From: Ectocarpus siliculosus
Taxonomy: Eukaryota; Sar; Phaeophyceae; Ectocarpales; Ectocarpaceae
DNA length: 64,000 nucleotides
Direction: 5' to 3'
Assembly (NCBI GenBank): GCA_000310025.1
Contig: FN648559.1
Location: 36,276 to 100,275, forward strand
The position numbers and the translations under genes are program-made. Numbering within the stretch: the stretch's first letter is position 1; every line of letters starts with the position of its first letter. Positions 10,787 through 20,800 of the stretch are shown one piece after another. The notes beneath the pieces are model-generated. The model had not been told where the DNA came from, made no database searches, and saw only the letters and a program-made list of their open reading frames with translations.

Positions 10787-11122
10787 GTTTTACTTTTATA
10801 AAAGTCCGTTAGTAATGTACACCCACCTCACTTTCATAACACTTTCATAATGGTCAGCTGACAGCCGTTTCACTTTTATAAAAGTCCCCAAACTGACTGT
10901 TAGTTATGTGCACCCACCTCACTTTCATAAGAGTCAGCTGACTGTTATAACAGTGTGTGAACTGACACCTCGCTTTCATAAGATTCAGCTGACTCTTATG
11001 AAAGTGAATGAACTGACTGTTATAACAGTGAAATATCGATGACTGTTATAGGAGTGAGCCGACTGTTATAACAGTCAATTCACTGTTATAACAGTCAAAT
11101 ATTCACTTTTATAACAGTGAAT
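10787..11122. repeat. Array of short palindromes (ACTTTTATAAAAGT / ACTGTTATAACAGT)
   Basis: About 336 bp contain at least ten related words. Two are perfect 14-bp ACTTTTATAAAAGT dyads (near 10791 and 10872). Several are perfect 14-bp ACTGTTATAACAGT dyads (near 10942, 11012, 11060 and 11080). One is a longer inverted pair around 10971-11003 (CTTTCATAAGA / CTCTTATGAAAG). Copies are spaced 20-60 bp apart. The array ends about 15 bp before the open frame of the cysteine-rich gene. Confidence 0.85.
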
Positions 11123-11136
11123 CCATATACAAGATT

Positions 11137-12303
11137 GTGTGGGAGCCCGCTCACGCGCGCCCCCGCGCCGTCCGCGCAAGCTCCCACTCCATCCCACACC
11201 ATTCTCTCGCGCACTCGAGTACGGCGTCGCGCAACATTTTTGCGTCTACTCCGCCCAGCACCAAGCGGAAGACAGCTGACTACACTCTCGGTGAGGTCAT
11301 CGGCAAGTGCGCCCTCTGCCCGTCAGCCGACGTGACTCGCTGTTGTGCGACCTTCGGAGGCTGTGAAAAATTCGGCACGAAGGGCTGCAAATTCAAGATC
11401 AGCATCCTGTCCGCGCCTTCGCCCTGCACAACTTGCCTGTCGGATATCAAGCCCGGCGTCCTCTGCTTGGGCGTACCCAATCCTAACGGCGTCAAGACTA
11501 AGAGCGGCAAGCAACGTGCGTGTGATCTATGCCCTTCTCGATTCGTGTTGCGATGTCATTCATGTCTCTGCTTATTTTAGTTCGCTTCGTTTTGTCTTCG
11601 TATTGTTTGTTTGACTGGGCGCGCTTCGTTGTTTTTCCGTAGGCGACTTTGTTTCGGTTTTACTTCGTTGTTTTTCCGTATGCCGCTTATTAAACTACTG
11701 CCACCGCTGCTGTACAGACGTCGAAACACATGTGGAATAGAGCGGTGCGGTGTGGTGTTTTGTCTTGCGTTCAACGTATGCTTTATTACTTTGCGGTCGT
11801 CCTTTGTGGTTTTTCCTCCGGGCGGTCCTTCTTCATTTTGCCTCCTCCGCTCTTTCTTCCCTTCTTGTGTCGTTTTCGATTCTTTCATGTTCAGCGTACA
11901 TCAACAAACACTACAAGTGGGAGGACTGCTTCGGGCTGAAGATCAAGCTCAGCAGGGACGGCAAGCAGGCCTTCCGGTTCATCGAGAAGGTTGAGGCCGA
12001 GGACGCCAGGATCGGGGTGAGGTTTACTGATGCGTGCCGATTCTTCGTGCAATTTGTTTTTTTTATCTCTGCGTTCTGTTTCTTCGCTCTCGGCCGTTCA
12101 TTTCTTTCACGTTTTGTTTTGTTTGTTGTGTGCTTAATTTTCGTTCAGCCCTTCGTTTACACATTTTTTCGTTTTATTTTTACCTCTGCATTCTGCTTCT
12201 TCGTTCTATTTTCTTTAATCAGGAGGCCTGCCTGTCCTGCCAGGGGCTCATCGTCGTTCGTCGCTACCATCACATTCCCGTCATTCGTAGATGCTGCAAC
12301 TGA
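11137..12303 (+). CDS. Small cysteine-rich protein, three exons, function unknown
   Basis: Three blocks join in phase: exon about 11137-11515, exon 11895-12016 and exon 12223-12303 with a TGA stop. The first carries CALC...RCC...GGC....GC and PCTTC...VLCLG. The second is a charged segment (YKWEDCFGLKI...). The third carries EACLSC before a short tail. The C-x2-C pairs suggest metal binding, but I do not recognise the family. There is no ATG in the first block. Either an upstream exon supplies the start, or the real exon begins at the acceptor ACTCCGCCCAG near 11262. The introns (379 and 206 bp) are T-rich. It could be a host gene or cargo of the repeat-bounded element next to it. Confidence 0.6.
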
Positions 12304-12567
12304 CTCTACCAACAATTCCCCGTCCTTGCCGCCTTCGTACATCGACTTCATCGGATACATGCACGCAACCGACACCAGCAACAACACCCGACGAGACACG
12401 GGGCCGCCTGGGCTACACGACACAGACGAAAACGCACACGCAAATGGCCAGGCTAATGCCCGCCATCCCAACCAATGCGCCGACGGCGGGTGGATTGAGG
12501 CAAAAGGCCTATCGCGTTAGAGTAATGTGTCCAGTGTATGTCGGAGTTGCGTATTGAGGTACACGCC

Positions 12568-12976
12568 TGGTGTGAGAATGTCCTTTGTTGCTTCAGATCA
12601 TCCGTGTGAGTGCTACACTTCACGTTCGTAGGCATGTATTTAGGTGGGTGCGATCGTTGTCTCCTATATTGGTGTCGAGCTTGGTGTGTGGATGTCCTTT
12701 GTTGCGTCAGAAGCGTGAGAGTTCTATCCTGCATCGTCGTAGGCGTGTCTTTACGCGGGTGCGATCGTCGTCGACTATTGGTGTCGTTTTGTTGCGTCAC
12801 AAGCGTGAGAGTTCTGTGTCGTGTCTTTGGGTGGGATCGAGCGTTGCCGCTTTGCCGCTTATATAAGTTCGAGCTTGGTGTGTGTATGTCCTCTGTTACG
12901 TCAGTAGCGTGGGAGTTCGACCCTTCATGGTCGTTGGTGTGTCTTTAGGTGGTTGCGATCGTATGCGTGGTGTCGC
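12568..12976. repeat. Minisatellite, about four diverged units of 85-113 bp
   Basis: The units share CTTGGTGTGTG.ATGTCCT, TTGCGTCA.AAGCGTGAGAGTTC, GTCTTTA.G.GGGTGCGATCG and TTGGTGTCG. They start near 12568, 12681, 12788 (truncated at its left) and 12874. The array directly follows the cysteine-rich gene. Confidence 0.8.
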
Positions 12977-13520
12977 CATGTAGGATTTGGCGTATGTCTG
13001 AGCGTGTCGATTGCATTAATACAGTTTATGTCTACGTGCCAACATGTTGTCACACGACAGACATGCACGTCAAACGGGCATCCTCAACGACACATAACTT
13101 CCATTAAACCATGATCCCCACACGTACCGTCCCCGTGTACCTTGGGACTCGCTCCATTGGGCGTAGCGGCGTAAGCCGCCAAAAAACTTGTATATATATA
13201 CATTTGCCTTGGTCTAGGAGGAGCCGTTTGGCGTTTGGCGTTTGACGACTCACACGATGGAAGAAATAATCTGGCGAAGCACACGAAGTCCGGACCACGC
13301 GGGGAGGCGCGCCAAGGTATCCTGGTCTTCTCTCGGCATAGCCTTCTCCCATCCTCATGGACTGCATGAATGCTCCTCCCAGTGCAGATCTCTTTTCACG
13401 CGGGTGCTGGCGTTGTGTTTCGTTCGCGCCCCTCTCGCTGAACCGCACTGTCACTCGTACGCCAATGACATGCGTCCAAGGAAGAAGAGTCATGCCCACC
13501 TGTATACTCTAGCTACTGCC
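12977..13520. other. No gene recognised
   Basis: Open frames on both strands overlap without motifs. A run of alternating TATATATA occurs near 13190. Nothing supports a gene. Confidence 0.4.
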
Positions 13521-13832
13521 GGTCGCCCCGGTGGTCTAGTTGGTAGCCTCGTAACCTTCTAGAGGTCAGGTCAGGGGTTCGAATCCCGGCGTAGGCGAGC
13601 TTTTCTTGCAAAGTGAGTTTTTCTCTCGCTTCCGCTCCTGGCCAAGTGGATAGCGCTAGTTCGTGTGTACACAGAGGGAAGAGAGTGCTGAACTCTTCTC
13701 GCATTAAAAATTGAAGGCGAAGTACCGCAGGAGGGGAGGGTAGAGATAGGCTCTTCTGTGTGACCACGGGTTGGAATAAACGGCACTAGTGCTGTGAGCG
13801 CTGATTTGAAGTGAAGAACAAAAAAAAAAAAA
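13521..13832 (+). mobile_element. tRNA-derived SINE
   Basis: The head has a consensus pol III A box (TGGTCTAGTTGG, 13532-13543) and a perfect B box (GGTTCGAATCC, 13576-13586) at tRNA-like spacing. The anticodon-position triplet is TCT. The acceptor and T stems do not pair well, so it is not a functional tRNA. An unrelated body follows, and the unit ends in a 13-base A run at 13820-13832. Head, body and A-tail are the layout of a SINE. A second A-box-like TGGCCAAGTGG lies near 13640. No clear target-site duplication was seen. Confidence 0.75.
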
Positions 13833-14320
13833 TACTGCTGTCTACATGTAGCCATTTTCTCAAGCAGGCGCCACGGCGCCACTCAGTTGCTGCCTATGGT
13901 CCATGACTTTAAAAACAAGAGGTAAATACACATGTTCTACTGTCATGTACATACCGTGGGGTTAGTGTAAATACCAGCATGTACTTCACTACACATAGTA
14001 GTTTGCTTTTGCTGTGTGGTACAGCAGTACAGAGTAGCATCGATCATACACGCCTGGACGGTCGCAAGTGTCCCCCCCTACACACGCAAATCGTCCCCAT
14101 AGAAACCCCCCCCTTTATTCAACCCCTTGCCACGTAGTGTCAAGGTTGTTGTACAGCAAGGCCCAAGGGATTGCAAGGGCAAGTGCAAAGGCGGCTGCTT
14201 CGTAGAACGCCTGTTGCTACCCTCTCCTTGGCCAAGGACTATCGCACGAGTGGCCCTCGTCGCTTTTGCCAGAAAAACAGTGGCTGCCAGTTGAAGAGAC
14301 AGAGAACGCTGACAGCAGCA
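13833..14320. other. Upstream region of the THADA homologue
   Basis: No coding signal before the ATG at 14321. The frame is open back to 14171, but a start at 14321 begins a basic N-terminus (MVRKKMKR) and follows CAGCAGCA. No clear TATA box was identified. Confidence 0.4.
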
Positions 14321-14889
14321 ATGGTTCGCAAGAAGATGAAGAGAGTGGCTGATGCGGTTCCCCCTGACAATCAAGATGCGTCTGGGCTGACCGGCACCGT
14401 GTGCTCCTGGCTCAAGGATCTAGACCTCGTCGGCCACGAGCTGTTGCCTACGATTTCGTCTGACCTGGATATATCCAACCTACCGTGTCGTACTGGCGAG
14501 ACCTCAGCAGGGAGTAGTGCGGTAGAGAGCAAGTTTGCCCAGGCGCGTGGGCTGCAGGCATTGCGAGCGGCTGTCGCCGGTGGGTCGGCATCCGTTGAGG
14601 ATCTACGCTTGATATTCCTGTACGGCCTCTTGTTGTACATCGATCCCGGCACCTCGCATCTCCGCAAAGCCATCAAGAGCTTGCTAGGAGCGACGGAGAA
14701 GATCATCCAGGAGCAGCAGCTTGAGAGCGGCAACAGCAGCATGACAGATAGCATTGCAGGGCTCGTCGCCGCCAGGTTTGCAAAGCGTTCGTGGGACTTG
14801 CAAGCGGGTGCGGCGGCGACACATGACGGAGCAGATCGATCAGGAGGGACGGCGACGGCAGCCGCGGCTGTGCGTACGGCGGTATCACT
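14321..14889 (+). CDS. THADA: THADA exon 1
   Basis: The ATG at 14321 begins a basic MVRKKMKR start. Helical segments include EDLRLIFLYGLLLYID. The donor TCACT|GTGAGT leaves phase 2. The C-terminal part of the exon is Ala/Gly-rich and probably disordered. Confidence 0.8.
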
Positions 14890-17800
14890 GTGAGTTGCCA
14901 GCTCCACCTGTTCCTCACTATACTGTGTAGTCAGGGTGCTGTGATGCTAAGGGGACCGGTTGAACAATGGTACAATTAGCATGCCCCTGCGGTAACCTAC
15001 AGAACTGCAGCAGATTGTATGCGGATGCTACAGTATTACACTCGACGACCATTGCGTGTCCGGCAGCGTGTGTTTTCCTTCTGTAACCGTGCGCTTGTAG
15101 GAGGAATACGTCTTTGTCTCGCTGTACAGCAGTACTGCTACAGCAGTTCCTGTCTACTGTACAGCAGTACTGCTACAGCAGTTCCTGTCTACTGTAGACC
15201 AGGTCCGAGAAACATCTCCGCGCCGTTTTCTCGTCCCATGCAATCCTCCAATCAAAGGCAACGGCTCATGGAAGTTCCCGCGGGCAAGCGAGCGCTCGTT
15301 GCAGCCCAAGAGGGAGTTATTTTACTTCGGTTTATCGAAGTGCTTGATGCCTCGTTGGCGGTGCAAGTGGTGGCGACGAAAGGGTTGCATGGGCGCTGCG
15401 TCTTTGGACAGCACCTGGGGGGGCATTCAGTAGGAACTGGAGCTTCGAAGACCGACTCCGGTGTTCCTGCTAATGCTGCGCTAGAGAGGAAGGGCGTGGG
15501 TAGCAAGGATGATTCCGCCGCGGACCTGTACGCCAAAATAGACTGCTGTAGTGAGCTTCTGAAGGCAGCAGCCTGCCTCATGCCGTTGACCAGGTGAGTG
15601 TAGGGAACAATTCTCCAACGTAGGTATGGAACCTGTGGAGATTCTGTACATGTACCTGCTGCTTCTTTTGGCCCTAACGTGCAGCACGTACAGGTTGAAC
15701 GCGTCGTTTTCGCGTACGTACGGAAAATGGTAGCGCAATAGGTTCAAAAAGGCTTACAACAATCTTCAGCTGTGCTTGGCCGAGTCAGGTAGTCCCTAGA
15801 ACAATGTATACCATGGTTCGGAGCTACAATTGTCTCGCGTGTTCGTCGATGATGTTGATATTGTTGTGTGTTTTGTGGTGTTCGTTATTCTTTCCGGGCA
15901 CCTACGTACTACAATCCGCACTGCACCATCCAACAGAGGGGGAATCCTTGTGTGGTCACAGGCCAACTACCCAAGAGAACAATTGCTACGAAATGGCACT
16001 GCGAAAGTAGACACACCAAGATCAACACAAGAGATTCGGACGTATGCTGAGCGTGTTGACAAGTAAATCACCACGTAGCAGCCGAGAGCACCTCACCAAC
16101 CCAACTGTCCTCTCATTCGGTCTCCTTCGTCCAAAGGGAGTGGCATGCGAACCAGCTTTCTCGGGGAGGATCTACCTTGCGCCGCATGTGCCAGTCGTGC
16201 CTGCTGTTGCTGTCCATACCGTCCATTCACCGGGAGTGCTCTACCCATGCGTCGGCTGTGCTGGTTCACTCGGCCGTGGCGAATTGGAGATCAAGCAGGG
16301 GATGGCCATCGGACGACTTTTGCCCTCCAGTGGGCACCGCAGCCCCAGCGGCAGCACCGTCTGTACCAACCACGGCAGAAACTACAGCTACAGCCGTAGA
16401 ACTACCACCGCCGCCAACGCCGCCACCATCAGGAGCAAAACCAGCGCCGAAGTCAACGGCAATAGCAACAGCTACAGAAGCAACACCAACCACAGCAGCC
16501 GGCTCTGGTGTGTATCTAAGTGCTTCCCACCACCAAGGAGGCGCCGCACGCACGCTGAGTTTGACACTCGCAGCAAACACTATCAACGCGTCGTTTTTCT
16601 CGGACGGGACGGAGAAAGCAATCGCAGGGAGTGGTGACACGGACGGGGTGACCGCTCTGCTGGCTGGGTTCATGCCCTTGCCGGCCGGCTCAAGGCTTGC
16701 GGTCTGCCGTGCGCTGTTTCACATTTTAGACCCAAGTGTGCTTCTCGCGGTGCTCGGCTCGCAAGTGCCAACGGAGGGGAACGTCATGTCGGAAGAACCA
16801 GGTAGGGGAGCCGGCGCAGGGGGGCTAATGTTTGGACCCATCTTGCGTGCGATACTGGTGCGAAGTGAGGCGGACAGCGGATTATCCCTGCGATTCTTCG
16901 CTTTGCAGGTGAGGAGCACTGGGTGTTGACTTTCCCTTTTCTTGGCGCTATTGTCGGTGTGCTGTTGCTGTCGACCCTGCTAGTTTCGGTTCACTGAATT
17001 GTTTTTTGCGGTGCACTGAATGGTGTTTGCCGTTGCGGCTGCCTTCGTCCTTCAACTCGCCTTTCTCAGCCAGGCTCAGCCCAACCTTGTCTATCTCGTT
17101 TCGAGGCCACGCACCAAGCTACCGGCCATGCGCCGAGAGGCAAGAAACCCGTTTCATCTTTGAGTTGCGGTGTCAGTTGTCTTGATCAAGATGAACGCGG
17201 TCCAAATGCCAGCTATAACTGTTGTGCATTTGTGCGTTCGACGTATGGCTGCATTCTTGATGACTTATCCCACCTACAGCAGTCATTAGACGTTTTGAGC
17301 GAAGTACGGCGAGACAATTGCTGGTGATGTTCTTTTTCTGTCATTTTGTGTCGATCGATGTGATTTCAGCATCTTGCGGCTTTCCTCCAAACGCATGGCA
17401 CTGTCCTCGCCTGGTTGATCTAGGCTCTGATGTACTCACAACTATCAATTGCTTGTTTTCGCTTTTTGGCGCAGGACCAACAAATGACCTCTTCTGCCTC
17501 ACAGCGGGGTACAATATCGTCCACGTCGTCGTTTTTTGAAGCCATAGAGCTTATTCCCGCCCTTTTTATGCTCGACGTGTCTTATTCTGCTTTAGGTTCT
17601 CGAGGCTTGGTGCAACAAGGTCAAGTCGTTTACTGGACGTGGCCTTTCCGTGCCAGCCGGATCTTGCGACGGTTGCTCTAATAGCGGCGGCTATTCGAGT
17701 GGCCTTAGTGTGGATGGAGACGTCGTAGCGGACTCGCTGTCAAAGGTATCGGATCGGGAGTATTGGCTCTGCACATTCTGTTGGTGACAATCATTGTGTC

Positions 17801-20800
17801 AAGTTGGATCTCCAGGGGATAGGAGTGGTGAAGGGGGACATGGCGTGACCGGTGTTCGTGGAAGAGTTTTTCCCATCTCTGTGTTCATTTGAGATGGTTG
17901 GCCGAGAGCCAAGCATGTACCTCTCCTGGAGGAGGGGCACATACGTACAGCAGTGTCTGTTTCGTTTTAATATTGCACCGGCCAAATCCTGGAAGACTTT
18001 GGCAGTCAAAAACTGGTTGTAATTCAGAATATAGAAAGTTGGATCGCCCACACTAAAACAGTTTTTCGTATCGTTCCCTCTTGGTTATCCCATAGTGGAA
18101 GTAAATCCGAAGGTTGCTCCAAACACCACTACCTTGTACCCCCTTGTGCCAACGACCTGGCTTGGTGTCCTTGCGCCCTCTGCACATGCCCGTTCTGGGT
18201 AGGTACTGGAGGTCACCATGTCCGCTCTGGTGCACCCTGCAAAGCTCATTTCGTCCATGGCGCCGGTACTATTAGAGCACGTGTTTGCCATTCGACAGGT
18301 GAGGCGCGGCTGTACCTACGTGAAATAGTTGTTGGGAATGTTTTGTATTTTTCTGCCTTGTGTTGCATCTTTCCGCTGCTGTTGCTGCTGCTTCTAAAAC
18401 TGCTGCAGCCCCTGCTGTTTGATGCTATCATTGCTTTTGTTGTCGTCGTCCGCACTCTTGTCGGTGGTAATTGTCGTGGGTGCCATCAGTTTGTTTTAGT
18501 TGCTGATCCGGGCAATAAAGAGACGCATCCACCGCCGACAATCATCCTACCGAATCGAGAAACGACGAAGATGGTAGTGTGAAAAGCTGCGACGCACGGC
18601 ATCCTATGTTTTCTATGGAGTTGATGCTGGCCTCCTGAGTTGGGACAAGAAGGACTTTGCTTGGGCACGATCTCCGGCGATCGCACGGTCTCACCCCAAC
18701 TCTTCAAACGCGAAGAAATAGTCTTTGTGGTTCTACGCGGAGAACCTCTGTGTTGTATTCGACGCTGCGCTAGATGATATGGCCGTTGGATATCAATTCT
18801 TCGCACACACGCACATGTATTCGACCATTGCTTTCACTACGCCTTAGCTTGCAGTATCTACTATCCGCTGATGTCTGTGACGTATTTTGGCACTTGAATG
18901 AACCGCTGTAAATATTTCAAGCTGGTGCCCGGCGGCGATGGCGGAGTCGGAGAAGGGGAAGGCCGAAGTGAGCCGGAGCGGCTGGTGGGGCAAGTCCTGA
19001 ACCAGCCAGGTAGAGAGAGACGGAGTGCGGGTACGTTTTTGTGTCTGGCGTGTTCTTGTGTCGTCGAATTCGAATGAGGGTTCTTCGAGAACGAAGACGA
19101 CAACAGCAACAGCAACCCCTGCTGCTGTTGGGGCAGAGCAAGTCCGCTGCAGTGGTTGTGGGGCTGCCTACTCTCCCCTGTATTCTCCGTTGTTGTTTAC
19201 ACCTGCAACCCCCACACCCACATCCGACTTCGACACCCGTGTTCGAACCTCCATCGTGGCTGCTTGCTACGGTTGTTTCCGTCCGTAGCTTTTCTTTTTC
19301 TTGGTGTTGGTCACATTTCGCCGCTTTTCCTGTTTCTTGCGTGTGAAGTCATGTGGGACCTTGGGCTTGTGTCCAATCGGTTTGTCTTTCCATCGTGTCC
19401 CGTACGTCGCCTGTTGACATGTTTGCTGTAACGGCCTGCGTTTACAGCCCCGGATCCTTATCGCACAATGTGCATGGTTGGTGGGTATCTTCCTCGGCGT
19501 ACGAGGTGCTCGAAAGCAATCTCTCTATCAATTGATATCATGCCATGCACGTGTCCCCGCCGCCCTTCTGCTGCCGTGACTGCTCGTTGGTTGGTCCTGA
19601 CGCCCTCCATGTCTGTGGTTGTGTATGGCAGCGACAGCGAAGAGGAATTTCCCAAGGGGCTTTGTGGGTGGTTAAATCTGTACGCTGTTGGTGTGCTAAA
19701 AGTTGTGTGCTTGATTCCTGCGTATCAATATTTGGGCGTTGTTCTCAGTGCTTTGAACGGCATCGAAGGGTACAGCCAAAAGTTGGTGTTCTCCGAGAAA
19801 TCGATGCATTTCGCTTCAAAACGAACCTGATACCAATCCATCGCAAGTACCATTTTTTGTTTTCGTGAGGGTTTGTTTGTGCCTTCACCGTGCTGTTGTG
19901 TTTTCTTCGAAGTGGCACCATTTTCGTTTTTTATCTGTCGCACTCCAACCCAAACCACCTGGTATGGCTTTGCCTCTCTCCACCCGAACAGCTCCGACCC
20001 TTTTGTGACGATCACAAAGATGTATGGCTCTGCCGTGCATGTGTTGTTTCCTACTCCAACGCGTCGCTCTTTTTTGGTTGTTGTTTTCCGCTGTGCATAT
20101 TTGCAGCTGCATCCAAGGGCAAATACGTGGCGCTGTCGGTCCTCCTACCCAGGGTCGGTGCTATCCGAATGCTGGAGCTGTGTCCCTCTCTCGTGGAGCA
20201 GCTCGTATGGGCGGTTGGTGTCAGAGGAAACATTTCCGGGCAGGCGGTGTCTCTCCTTCTCCAATTTCTCAAGGCCGTGTCCGAGGAGGTGGGTGAGGCC
20301 GCGCCAGGCCTTGTGGTCAAACACTTGACGTTCGTCATGTCAAACTATAACGATGTGTTTCTTGTGTTTCGACCCTCCACGTTGTCGTATCATGCGGTAC
20401 CTCTCTGTGAAAGATGTCCTCCTTACAATAGTTGTCCAGCCTCCGACTTGCGTTCTGATAATCATTAAGTGGTTTCTCGTTAAGTACGTTTGCGTTTTTG
20501 TGTGTCCTGGTTCCTTCTATATATTCTGGACGCCTTGTCAACACACCTTCCGGTATATGCTCTGCCGCACCAGCCGGCGTCACCTTGAAGCAAAGCATGG
20601 TGTTCTTCGTCGTCTTGTTTTGAGCTGTTGTCGCGAGCGGCAACGACAATTGAAGCTTCAGTTTGAGCTATTTTCACGAAGAAGGAAAAATAGGGATGGT
20701 GACGTGACCGTGTCCCAACAAGAGCAATGCCTGTTCGACACTGGAGCACGAACAGGAAGACAGCACCTACTAGTAGAGGGTGTGGTGACTGGAAGGTAGT

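Noticed and set aside
10787-11122. CRISPR array
   Set aside because: The repeats are short palindromes with irregular spacing and variable sequence, without unique spacers of constant length.
13521-13600. Functional tRNA gene
   Set aside because: The A and B boxes are good, but acceptor and T stems do not pair and an A-tailed body follows, so it is a SINE head.
17280-17323. Candidate 44-nt THADA exon with good-looking splice sites
   Set aside because: It breaks the phase between exon 3 and exon 4, which otherwise join directly in frame with conserved text.
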